Below are positions 7,851-17,639 of a stretch of DNA of 64,000 bases, piece by piece. Within the stretch, counting starts at the first letter, position 1. Every line of letters begins with the position of its first letter. The notes beneath the pieces are model-generated. The model did not search any database, was not told where the DNA came from, and was given only the letters and a program-made list of their open reading frames with translations. The translations under genes were made by a program, and so were the position numbers. Location of the stretch: NCBI RefSeq assembly GCF_000334915.1, contig NZ_AMSF01000055.1:96558-160557 (forward strand), in the 5' to 3' direction. The stretch is from Dyella ginsengisoli LA-4 (GTDB lineage: Bacteria > Pseudomonadota > Gammaproteobacteria > Xanthomonadales > Rhodanobacteraceae).

Positions 7851-9308
7851 ATGTCAAATCTCGAACGACGTGCGGCCAATGCAGCATGGTGGAGCACGCT
7901 GGAGATCCTGACACGCTACGGCGTGCAGTTTCTTGTCATGGTTGTGTTGGCGCGACTGCTCTCGCCGGCCGATTTTGGCCTGATTGCGATTTTGTTGGTA
8001 TTTACCAGCGTCGGCACGCTGCTGGTCGACTCGGGTTTCGGGGCGGCACTGGTACAGCGCCAGCGCACAACAGCTGACGACGAAACTACCGTCTTCATCT
8101 TCACGGTCGGCGCGAGCATTCTCACCGCCAGCATTCTGGTGCTCGCCGCTCCGGCCATTGCAGTCTTTTTCCACGAGCCAAGGCTGGCAAATCTGACTCG
8201 CGTCATGGCGCTGGTGTTGCCGCTCGGAGCTCTCGCTTCAGTGCCAGATGCGCTGTTGACGATGCGGCTCGACTTCAAGGCGCGCGCACGTGCGGAAGTG
8301 ATTGCCTCGTTGTGCTCGGGAGCCGTAGCGGTGGTGCTGGCATTGCGTGGGTTCGGCGTGTGGAGCCTGACGTGGCAGAGCATCGTTTCGATCGGCGCAC
8401 GAGGACTCCTGTTGTGGCTCTATTCCGGATGGCGGCCGCGCGGTCGCTATAGCGGAGCATCGTTCCGCAGCCTGTTCGGGTTCGGTGGCTACATGCTGCT
8501 CTCGGGATTGCTCAACGCGGCTGCCATGCGCCTGCAATCGCTGTTGATCGGCAAGTTGTTCGATGCAAGCTCACTGGGGTACTACACCCTCGCGCAGAAT
8601 ACCCAACAGGCTCCCGCCTCGTTGATTGACGGCATTCTTAAACGGGTGGGCTTACCGGTCTTTTCCACGATCGCGCAGGACCGGGCCAGGCTGCGATCTG
8701 CCTTCAGGGCGTCGCTGCGCATGGCGATGTTCCTGTTTGTCCCCTGCATGGTGGGTATCGCGCTAGTCGCCAGGCCGCTGATCGAACTAGTTTACGGAGC
8801 ACGCTGGAGCCCCGCGGCGCCCATCCTGAGCATTCTGTCCCTGAGCGCCGCACTGTGGCCCATCCACGTACTCAACTTGGCGGCCATCGGTGCACAGGGG
8901 CGATCGAATCTGCTGTTGAGGGTGGAAGTTATCAAGCAAGTCGTAGGTATCCTGCTGATCGCCAGTGCCTCACCCTGGGGACCGCTTGCCATCGCCTGGG
9001 CCGTACTTTTCTCTAGCCTTTTTGGCGTAGGCATGAACGCCTATTACTCGAAAAGACTGCTCGATTACGGCCCATTCGCGCAGTTGCTAGATCAGTCCGC
9101 GACCTTCGCATTGTCGCTGGTGGCGGCACTGGTTGGCTGGATGATTCTGCAATGGGCGAGGCCCGGGCCCGCGTCGATGCTTGGTGCCATTGCGGCGGCA
9201 GGCATGGTTTATGGCACGCTGGCCGTTCTTACGCGAAATACTGCGCTGAACGGCTTGTTGACCATCGTGCGCACGCTGCGCGAGAGGTCCGACACACCGA
9301 CCCAATGA
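7851..9308 (+). CDS. Oligosaccharide flippase (Wzx/WzxC-like, MOP superfamily)
   Basis: The 485-residue, very hydrophobic protein has around 12-14 membrane segments. It starts with the typical N-terminus of polysaccharide exporters (NAAWWSTLEILTRYGVQFLVMVVLARLLSPADFGLIA). It would flip undecaprenyl-linked sugars across the inner membrane so they can be polymerised or transferred outside. It lies 26 bases after the second KAS III gene and before two glycan genes on the same strand. Its presence means the region makes a lipid-carrier-linked glycan rather than only a modified nucleotide sugar. Confidence 0.9.
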   Translation: MSNLERRAANAAWWSTLEILTRYGVQFLVMVVLARLLSPADFGLIAILLVFTSVGTLLVDSGFGAALVQRQRTTADDETTVFIFTVGASILTASILVLAAPAIAVFFHEPRLANLTRVMALVLPLGALASVPDALLTMRLDFKARARAEVIASLCSGAVAVVLALRGFGVWSLTWQSIVSIGARGLLLWLYSGWRPRGRYSGASFRSLFGFGGYMLLSGLLNAAAMRLQSLLIGKLFDASSLGYYTLAQNTQQAPASLIDGILKRVGLPVFSTIAQDRARLRSAFRASLRMAMFLFVPCMVGIALVARPLIELVYGARWSPAAPILSILSLSAALWPIHVLNLAAIGAQGRSNLLLRVEVIKQVVGILLIASASPWGPLAIAWAVLFSSLFGVGMNAYYSKRLLDYGPFAQLLDQSATFALSLVAALVGWMILQWARPGPASMLGAIAAAGMVYGTLAVLTRNTALNGLLTIVRTLRERSDTPTQ

Positions 9309-9330
9309 TGCCTGTCAACGAGACCGCAAC

Positions 9331-10353
9331 ATGACGCCAGCGTCCAACAGTGACGTATCGCACGATAGCCACGAAATCAGTGACCACCTTGCACTGGTCA
9401 AGCAGCCTGTTGTCAGTGTGCTCATGCTCGCCTACAACCACGGCCCCTACCTGGCGCAAGCGATCGACAGCGTGCTGGCCCAGCGAACCGACTTGCCGAT
9501 CGAGTTGCTTATCGGCGAAGACTGCTCGACCGACAACACCCGTGACGTCGCACTGCGGTATCAAGAGGCGCATCCGGACATCATCCGGGTCATCACTGCC
9601 GACAGGAACGTTGGCTCGACCTTGAATCATCGACGAATCCTGCTCGCTGCGCGTGGCGAGTTTTACGCCTATCTCGACGGCGACGATTACTGGCTTCCGG
9701 GAAAGCTTCTTCGTCAAATCAACTACTTGCGCGAGCATTCTGACTGTGTCGCAGTCTTTACCAATGCCCAGACGGTCGATCAGAACAGCCAAAGCATCGG
9801 TATATTCAATGATGTCGGAGATGGGCAGTTCGGCTTGGGCGCACTTTTGCGTCGAGGCAATTTTCTCAACAACAGCTCGGTGGTCTATCGCGCGACATCT
9901 CGCTCAGCCCTGCTCGAAATCGAAGTTGCATCAATCGACTATCGCGGGCATTTACTGCTGGCTCGAAACGGCTTCTTGGCACATTTGTCAGAACCGTTGG
10001 TTTCCTACCGTATCGGTTCGACTGGATCGATGGTGGCACACGATAACAACCGTGTTCGCCAGCTCTACTGGGAGGCAATTATGAGTGTGCCTCGTGAGAT
10101 GGTCACAGATGATGACCTCGCACACGGCATCGCCGACTTCATCCGACGCGTATTCTATCGGTCGCTGCGGACGCGCCAGATCAAGCTGCTGAGGGAGTGG
10201 TTGCCACGCGCGTTGCGCGCATCGCCATATGGAACGACACGGACTATTTTACTGGCAGCTGGATCGATTCTGCGCATTGCTTACAAGGAAGTCATCGGCC
10301 GAATCCGCAAAGACGCGCGCGGTAATCCATCCAAAGTGCTATATCGTCGCTAG
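9331..10353 (+). CDS. Family 2 glycosyltransferase
   Basis: The 340-residue GT-A enzyme has an N-terminal nucleotide-sugar domain: VSVLMLAYNHGPYLAQAIDS, then GEDCSTDNT, then the metal-binding YLDGDDYW. The C-terminal 100 residues are basic and may contact membrane. It would add one sugar to the lipid-linked glycan on the cytoplasmic side. Two 60-base stretches within it (9781-9840 and 9901-9960) count by hand to about 52-53% G+C, against about 70% for a housekeeping stretch such as 29041-29100. This suggests recent acquisition. The sugar specificity cannot be told. Confidence 0.9.
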   Translation: MTPASNSDVSHDSHEISDHLALVKQPVVSVLMLAYNHGPYLAQAIDSVLAQRTDLPIELLIGEDCSTDNTRDVALRYQEAHPDIIRVITADRNVGSTLNHRRILLAARGEFYAYLDGDDYWLPGKLLRQINYLREHSDCVAVFTNAQTVDQNSQSIGIFNDVGDGQFGLGALLRRGNFLNNSSVVYRATSRSALLEIEVASIDYRGHLLLARNGFLAHLSEPLVSYRIGSTGSMVAHDNNRVRQLYWEAIMSVPREMVTDDDLAHGIADFIRRVFYRSLRTRQIKLLREWLPRALRASPYGTTRTILLAAGSILRIAYKEVIGRIRKDARGNPSKVLYRR

Positions 10354-10369
10354 CGTGCCTCACTGGAAC

Positions 10370-11149
10370 ATGATGAAACTCGTCAAACTCGCCAAATATG
10401 TGCTAGCGGGCTGGGTACCTGGCGGCCGGTGCCGGTGTGTGTTATGTGGCCACCGAGTATGGCGTTTCATGCCTTACATGCATGGGTCGGCAGGCGTGCC
10501 TGAACTTATGCGCGTAATCGACACTGTTGGCAGCGACCCCGATTGGTTTGAATGTCCCCGTTGCGGAGCACACGACCGAGAGCGGCACTTATTGATGTAT
10601 CTGGAGAAGACCAACATGCTGGCGGGCATGCGTGGTAAGTCCGTGCTGCATTTCGCACCGGAAAGGCGACTTGCACTACGCATTATCGATGTGGCGCCCG
10701 CTCGATACGTTCCCTGCGACCTCTACCCGAGCTCCCCCAATGTACAGCGTGTCGATATGCTTCAAATGCAGTTCGCCGATCAGTCGTTTGACCTGGTCAT
10801 CGCAAACCACGTACTAGAGCACGTCGACGACGATGTGAGGGCGCTCAACGAAGTTCGTCGCGTGCTCAAGCCCGGGGGGTATGCCATCCTGCAGACGCCG
10901 TACAGCGAAAAATTGCATCGTACTTGGCAGGACCCGGGCATCGACACGGATGCTGCGCGACTGCAGGCTTATGGCCAAGCCGATCATGTCCGCCTGTTCG
11001 GGCGGGACATCTTCGATCGCATCGCATCGCAGGGATTCGACAACCTGGTCGGGCGACACGACGAACTGTTGCCCGGTGTCGACACCTTGCACACCGGCGT
11101 CAATCCGGCCGAACCGTTTTTCCTGTTCCGCAGAAGGTCAACCGGCTAG
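10370..11149 (+). CDS. Class I SAM-dependent methyltransferase with N-terminal zinc-ribbon-like cysteines
   Basis: The 259-residue protein has a C-x2-C pair in CRCVLCGH and a second in FECPRCGAHDRERH near the N-terminus, resembling a treble-clef or zinc ribbon. A methyltransferase core follows: VLHFAPERRL, then the DLVIANHVLEHVDDD segment and EVRRVLKPGGYAIL. It probably methylates a sugar or the glycan end. The ATG at 10370 (next to a second at 10373) follows the glycosyltransferase stop by 16 bases; an in-frame GTG at 10355 is less likely. Its 3' end overlaps the opposing gene by 4 bases. Moderately low G+C matches the preceding gene. Confidence 0.85.
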   Translation: MMKLVKLAKYVLAGWVPGGRCRCVLCGHRVWRFMPYMHGSAGVPELMRVIDTVGSDPDWFECPRCGAHDRERHLLMYLEKTNMLAGMRGKSVLHFAPERRLALRIIDVAPARYVPCDLYPSSPNVQRVDMLQMQFADQSFDLVIANHVLEHVDDDVRALNEVRRVLKPGGYAILQTPYSEKLHRTWQDPGIDTDAARLQAYGQADHVRLFGRDIFDRIASQGFDNLVGRHDELLPGVDTLHTGVNPAEPFFLFRRRSTG

Positions 11150-12183
11150 GTCAGGTCAGGCAAGCCGTGCCGGACCAGCACGCGGAGTTTCTGGGGGATC
11201 TTGTCCAGCAACCCGACATAACTCCAGAAGCCCATGACGCGCCCGGCCTGCGCTGCACTGCGCGCCTTGATCAGCGTCGGCAGGAGGCCAACGGCCCCCT
11301 TGATCGCCGGCCAGTAGATGCGTGTCCAGACACCGACGTCACGCATCAACGCACACAGGGCGAAGCCTTCAAGACAGAGCACCGCTAGATGGATCAGGAA
11401 CCAGGGCCAGGCAGCCCAGGTCGGGGTACAGACCAGCACCAGGCACGCCCTGTTGCGCTCGCTGAGAAAACGCCGCCGATAGCTCGTCCGCAACTTGCCG
11501 TCGACGACGCGATTGCCGCCGAAACTTGTTCCCTGCCGATGGAGATAGCCGCTGCGTTCCACTACGGAGACGACGCCTCCCTTCAAGCGTGCAAGCAGGC
11601 ACAGGTAGGTATCCTCCACGTTCGAGACCATCCACTCGGGAAAGCCGCCGAGGGCCATCCACGCGCTCCTGCCGATGAACAGACAGGCGCCCTGGACGTA
11701 CGCCAGATCGGCCCGGCCCGGGAGCCGCGAAGGCATCGGCGTGTGGAACACGTCCAGCCGCACGCCCCTGTCGACAAGCGCCCCGGACTCCGGGTCGTAC
11801 TGCGGTAGCGAGAGGACCGTCAGTTCCGGCTGACCTTCCGCCGCATCGACGAGAACCTCGAGCGCATCGGGCCTGAGGGTCGCGTCATTGTTGAGCAAGA
11901 GCAGAAACCGCCCTCTTGCCCTCAAAGCCATGCGGTTGTTCGCCAGGCAGTACCCGACATTCTTCGAGCTCTCGATGACTTCCACACGTGGATGGCGTGA
12001 CCTCAGCACCGCAAGGGATGCATCGCTGGACGCATCATCATGCACGATGATTTCAACGGGGTATGGGAGGGTCTGTGCGTAGACGGACTCGAGGCACGGG
12101 TCGAGTAGTTGCTCTCCGTTGAAATTCGCTATGCATACGCTGACCAGAGGATCCGGAGCGCCCCGCTCACGGTCCGTATTCAT
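11146..12183 (-). CDS. Family 2 glycosyltransferase (rhamnosyltransferase-like)
   Basis: The 345-residue GT-A enzyme carries VSVCIANFNGEQLLDPCLESV, EIIVHDDASSDAS, and the N-x-D motif in LLLLNNDATLRPDALEVL typical of rhamnosyltransferase-like GT2 proteins. The C-terminus has hydrophobic stretches (WFLIHLAVLCLEGFALCAL) that may anchor it in the membrane. It is the second gene of a minus-strand pair, its ATG overlapping the stop of the GT4 gene. Its stop lies across the stop of the convergent methyltransferase gene (shared CTAG). Confidence 0.88.
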   Translation of the reverse strand: MNTDRERGAPDPLVSVCIANFNGEQLLDPCLESVYAQTLPYPVEIIVHDDASSDASLAVLRSRHPRVEVIESSKNVGYCLANNRMALRARGRFLLLLNNDATLRPDALEVLVDAAEGQPELTVLSLPQYDPESGALVDRGVRLDVFHTPMPSRLPGRADLAYVQGACLFIGRSAWMALGGFPEWMVSNVEDTYLCLLARLKGGVVSVVERSGYLHRQGTSFGGNRVVDGKLRTSYRRRFLSERNRACLVLVCTPTWAAWPWFLIHLAVLCLEGFALCALMRDVGVWTRIYWPAIKGAVGLLPTLIKARSAAQAGRVMGFWSYVGLLDKIPQKLRVLVRHGLPDLT

Positions 12184-13346
12184 GCAAGGCTCCGGTAAAG
12201 ATCCAGATGCATGCGCGCGATCGTGGGCCAGTCATAGCCGCTGACGGCCCGAAGCTGGAGCTGCCCGGCAACGGCAAGCGTATCGGGAGCACGCAGCTTT
12301 TCGAGCAGCCTGCGGGCAAGCTCGTCCGCGTCCCCTGGGCGGACTATCCAGGTGTCGTCGATGGCCAGGTCGGGAAGCGCGCCGACGCGACTGACCAGGA
12401 CGGGACAACCCATCGCTGCCGCACGACAGGCTGCGCCGGATTGGCCGGAGAGCCGACGATAAGGGAATACCGATAGTGCGCTGACCCTGATCAACGCGTC
12501 GATGTCCTCGTCGCTCTGAAACCCTTCCAACAGAACGATTCGGTCGCGCAAGGCGCGGCCTTCAAGCATCGCCTGGATGCCGGCCGCCTCCTCGCCGGTG
12601 CCGGCCAGGGAAGCAGCCAGTCTCCCGCCGATGCCCTGCCGACCGCCCCACAGCCGCCCCGCGATCACCAGGACGACGTCGTCGAGTTCCGATCGCACGC
12701 TCGACCAGGCTTCGAGCAGCACATCCAGCCCCTTGTAACCCCGCAGATTCCCGAACAGCAGGACATGCCGCCGGGAGGGAGAGAGGCCGAGGCGCCGGTA
12801 ATCCTGCTCGCTGGCCGGTGCTGGCTGCCGGAGTGGCGCGAGACCATGCGGAACGACGTGCACGGGTGGCGTGCGGCGTCCCAATCGTCGCAGCACGTCT
12901 TCGCGCGCCGCCTCCCCATGCACCACCAGCGCGTCGGCGCTGCGCAGCAGCCGGTCTTCGAGCATCCGGAACATGCCGGACTTTTCGTGCGGCAGCGGAT
13001 TGTGGACCGTCACGAGGACCTTCTTGCCCCGGCGATGCGCCATCGCGGCAAGGGGCCATAGATAGCTCGAAAGGGGCGGGGCCCAGTGCTGGATATGAAT
13101 GACATCCGCCGGCGCCCGTGCGACCTGGTTCCAACTGAGGGGGCTGGCCCAATGCAGGGCGCCGCCCGGTCCTTTCGCGCCCCCTCGCTCCGCGGGATGA
13201 AGCACGGACGGATAGGCGCTGGCAAAATCCACCCTGTCGACCTGTAGCCCCTCTTCCCGAGGCATGCTCCCGAACAGCGCATCACCATACGGACTGAGCC
13301 CGCGCACCGGTTGCCCGAACTGACAAACGAGCTGGACCCGCGTCAT
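12180..13346 (-). CDS. Family 4 glycosyltransferase
   Basis: The 388-residue protein has the GT-B architecture. The N-terminal domain contains IHIQHWAPPLSSYLW and VTVHNPLPHE. The C-terminal nucleotide-sugar domain begins around HVLLFGNLRGYKGLDVLLEAW, and the donor-binding region includes VSALSVFPYRRLSGQSGAACRAAAMGCPVLVS. It would transfer a sugar from a nucleotide donor with retention of configuration. Its stop overlaps the next glycosyltransferase start (ATGA), so the two are probably made together. Confidence 0.9.
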   Translation of the reverse strand: MTRVQLVCQFGQPVRGLSPYGDALFGSMPREEGLQVDRVDFASAYPSVLHPAERGGAKGPGGALHWASPLSWNQVARAPADVIHIQHWAPPLSSYLWPLAAMAHRRGKKVLVTVHNPLPHEKSGMFRMLEDRLLRSADALVVHGEAAREDVLRRLGRRTPPVHVVPHGLAPLRQPAPASEQDYRRLGLSPSRRHVLLFGNLRGYKGLDVLLEAWSSVRSELDDVVLVIAGRLWGGRQGIGGRLAASLAGTGEEAAGIQAMLEGRALRDRIVLLEGFQSDEDIDALIRVSALSVFPYRRLSGQSGAACRAAAMGCPVLVSRVGALPDLAIDDTWIVRPGDADELARRLLEKLRAPDTLAVAGQLQLRAVSGYDWPTIARMHLDLYRSLA

Positions 13347-13394
13347 GGGTGTGAACGCCGTTCGTGGAGGCCGGGGAGTTCTTCCTCACTCATG

Positions 13395-14282
13395 TCAGTT
13401 CGACTGACGGTAGATCAGGCTCGTGATCTGCTCCGACACCAGGCCAATCAGAAAGACGATGACGGCAGCGCTCCACAACAGCGTGCTCATGTTGGTCAGG
13501 CGGTTGTATGCATGCAGTGTGTACGCATAGTTCAAGCAGCCGAGCAGGAAGAAGACCGCGCTCGCCGGAACGAAGAGCTTCAGGGGCGAGTACAGCGTGG
13601 CGATCTTGAAGATGATCAACAGAAAGCGCATGCCGTCGCGCAGCGGCCGGATATGGCTGGTGGTGCCGTCGCGCTGGGCCACGTGGATGGGTTCGTAGGC
13701 CAACGGGTAGGCGCTGCGGAAGAACGCCATCGTGCTGGTGGTGGGATAGCTGAAACCGTTGGGCAGCAGATACAGGAATTCGCGGAACTTGTCCGCGCGT
13801 ACCGCACGGAAGCCGGAGGTCAAATCCATCACGCGGTGGCCCGTCATCTGCGTGGCCAGCCAGTTGTAGAGGGTGTTGGCGACGCCTCGTCCGACCCCCG
13901 CCTGTCCCTCCCAGGAGCGAGCTCCGACCACCATGTCGTAGCCCTGCTCCAGCCGGGCAAGCAGGCGGGCGACATCGGCCGGATCGTGCTGGCCGTCGCC
14001 ATCCATGAACACCAGCACATCACCCGTGGCCGCCCGGGCACCGCGCTTGATCGCCGCGCCGTTGCCCATCGAGTAAGGGGAGGACAGGCAGGTCACCCCG
14101 GATCGGGCGCAGACCTCCCGGGTGTCGTCGGTCGAGCCGTCGTCGACCACGATGATTTCCGCCTCCGGGTACAGGGAGTTCAGGGCGGGCAACAGATGGG
14201 CGAGCGCTGGCGCCTCGTTCTTGGCGGGAAGGATGATGCTTGTCTTCAAACCAGGATTCCCCCGACGGTGGCTGGTGATCAT
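13395..14282 (-). CDS. Family 2 glycosyltransferase, polyprenyl-phosphate sugar synthase-like
   Basis: From the ATG at 14282 the protein has 295 residues. It begins TSIILPAKNEAPALAHLLPAL, has VVDDGSTDDT and the metal motif FMDGDGQHDP, and resembles dolichyl-phosphate-mannose-synthase-type GT2 enzymes. Two membrane segments near the C-terminus (ASAVFFLLGCLNYAYTL; STLLWSAAVIVFLIGLVSEQI) are typical of undecaprenyl-phosphate glycosyltransferases. It probably makes an undecaprenyl-phosphate sugar donor for a GT-C enzyme such as the first protein of the window. An in-frame start 42 bases upstream would add only an Arg/Gly-rich leader, so the inner start was chosen. Confidence 0.88.
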   Translation of the reverse strand: MITSHRRGNPGLKTSIILPAKNEAPALAHLLPALNSLYPEAEIIVVDDGSTDDTREVCARSGVTCLSSPYSMGNGAAIKRGARAATGDVLVFMDGDGQHDPADVARLLARLEQGYDMVVGARSWEGQAGVGRGVANTLYNWLATQMTGHRVMDLTSGFRAVRADKFREFLYLLPNGFSYPTTSTMAFFRSAYPLAYEPIHVAQRDGTTSHIRPLRDGMRFLLIIFKIATLYSPLKLFVPASAVFFLLGCLNYAYTLHAYNRLTNMSTLLWSAAVIVFLIGLVSEQITSLIYRQSN

Positions 14283-14443
14283 AGCGCGGCGACCTCGCCT
14301 GCCGCTGCGCCCCGCCCCGGCCAAAGCCGGGACTGCTTCGCATCTCCCGGAAATGGGTCCGACCGGAGCGCTTGCGAGTGATGACCGCCCTGCTAGAGTG
14401 GAGTAAATTCCACGTGAATCAGCGGGCTGGGGCAGATTTCACC

Positions 14444-16171
<1,728 letters not shown>

Positions 16172-16177
16172 AGCGCC

Positions 16178-16228
16178 GGGTTCCGTGGCCCGCGACACAT
16201 TGCGGATGCGTGTCCTGCCACGGAAAAC
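16178..16228 (+). promoter_or_regulatory. Long stem-loop between pilB and pilC
   Basis: Nine bases at 16181-16189 (TTCCGTGGC) are exactly complementary to 16217-16225 (GCCACGGAA). Inside the loop GACAC (16194-16198) can pair with GTGTC (16210-16214). No T run follows, so a simple terminator is unlikely. An mRNA-processing or attenuation element separating pilB and pilC expression is possible. The structure is seen directly; its function is inference. Confidence 0.5.
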
Positions 16229-16304
16229 GGCATCGGAAATGCAATAAGCTGTACCAGTTACCGCCGGCCACGGGCCGGTTCAAGGTGGGATGAGGGGGAG
16301 ACGC

Positions 16305-17567
16305 ATGGCTACGGCGACGGCAAAGAATCCGCGGGATCTGGGCGCCCAGCGGGCCCAGGTCAGTCAGGCGACCGTGTACGACTGGGTGGCCCTGGACAAG
16401 CGCGGCAAGCGCATGAAGGGCGAGATGCCCGCCAAGAACGCCTCGCTGGTCAAGGCGGAACTGCGCCGCCAGGGCATGAATCCGCAGACGGTGAAGGAAC
16501 GGGGCAAGCCGCTGTTCGGCGCCACCGGCAGTACGGTCAAGCCGCGCGACGTGGCCATCTTCAGTCGCCAGATCGCCACCATGATGGCTTCGGGCGTGCC
16601 GATGGTGCAGTCCTTCGAGATCATCGCCGACGGCCAGAAGAACGTCCGCTTCAAGAACATCCTGACGGACGTGAAGCAGGGCATCGAGGGCGGCGCCTCG
16701 CTGAACGAGGCCTTGGCCAAGTACCCCGTCCAGTTCGACGAGCTCTACCGCAACCTGGTCCGCGCCGGCGAATCGGCCGGTGTGCTGGATACCGTGCTGG
16801 ACACGGTGGCCACCTACAAGGAGCGGATGGAGGGCATCAAGGCCAAGATCAAGAAGGCCCTGTTCTACCCGGTGATGGTGCTGGCCGTGGCGCTGCTGGT
16901 CAGCATGATCATGCTGCTGTTCGTGGTGCCGGTATTTGCCCAGACGTTCCGCGACGCCGGCGCGGAGCTCCCCGCGCCCACCCAGATCGTGATCAATGCC
17001 TCGGAGTTCATGAAGGCGTACTGGTGGCTGGTGATCGGCAGCATCGTCGGCGGCGTCGTGGCGCTGGTGATGGGCAAGAGGCGTTCGGTCAAGTTCGCCC
17101 ATTTCCTCGACCGCCTGATGCTGAAGCTGCCGGTGATCGGCAACATCCTGCGCCAGTCGGCCATCGCCCGCTTCGCCCGCACGCTGGGCGTGACCTTCAA
17201 GGCGGGCGTACCGCTGGTGGAAGCACTCGATGCGGTGGCCGGCGCGACCGGCAGCGTGGTCTACAGCGACGCCGTGAAGGCCATGCGCGACGACATCGCC
17301 GTCGGCCACCAGCTGCAGCTGGCCATGCGCCAGACCGGCCTGTTCCCCAACATGGTGGTGCAGATGACCGCGATCGGCGAGGAATCCGGCGCCCTGGACA
17401 GCATGCTGTTCAAGGTGGCCGAGTTCTATGAGGAAGAGGTCAACAACGCCGTCGATACCCTGTCCACCCTGCTCGAGCCGCTTATCATGGTGATCCTGGG
17501 CGTGCTGGTGGGCGGCATGGTGATCTCGCTCTACCTGCCGATCTTCAAGCTGGCGGCGACCGTCTAG
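16305..17567 (+). CDS. pilC: Type IV pilus inner-membrane platform protein PilC
   Basis: The 420-residue protein has two T2SSF-type domains, each ending in hydrophobic helices. The first membrane span is around FYPVMVLAVALLVSMIMLLFVVPVF, with further spans near WWLVIGSIVGGVVALVMG and the C-terminal PLIMVILGVLVGGMVISLYL. It couples PilB to pilus assembly. Typical segments include VAIFSRQIATMMASGVPMVQSFEII. The ATG at 16305 follows a strong purine-rich site (GAGGGGGAGACGC). An intrinsic terminator directly follows. Confidence 0.96.
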   Translation: MATATAKNPRDLGAQRAQVSQATVYDWVALDKRGKRMKGEMPAKNASLVKAELRRQGMNPQTVKERGKPLFGATGSTVKPRDVAIFSRQIATMMASGVPMVQSFEIIADGQKNVRFKNILTDVKQGIEGGASLNEALAKYPVQFDELYRNLVRAGESAGVLDTVLDTVATYKERMEGIKAKIKKALFYPVMVLAVALLVSMIMLLFVVPVFAQTFRDAGAELPAPTQIVINASEFMKAYWWLVIGSIVGGVVALVMGKRRSVKFAHFLDRLMLKLPVIGNILRQSAIARFARTLGVTFKAGVPLVEALDAVAGATGSVVYSDAVKAMRDDIAVGHQLQLAMRQTGLFPNMVVQMTAIGEESGALDSMLFKVAEFYEEEVNNAVDTLSTLLEPLIMVILGVLVGGMVISLYLPIFKLAATV

Positions 17568-17588
17568 GAGAGCCCGCCCGGGTCTCGT

Positions 17589-17623
17589 GGCCCCTTCCCC
17601 CGCGGGAAGGGGCCTTTTCTTTT
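17589..17623 (+). terminator. Rho-independent terminator after pilC
   Basis: A ten-base stem, GGCCCCTTCC (17589-17598) with GGAAGGGGCC (17605-17614), closes a six-base loop and is followed by TTTTCTTTT. This is a textbook intrinsic terminator. It sits 21 bases after the pilC stop and 16 bases before pilD, so pilD may rely on read-through or its own start signal. Confidence 0.85.
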
Positions 17624-17639
17624 CCGCGACAGGCAAACC

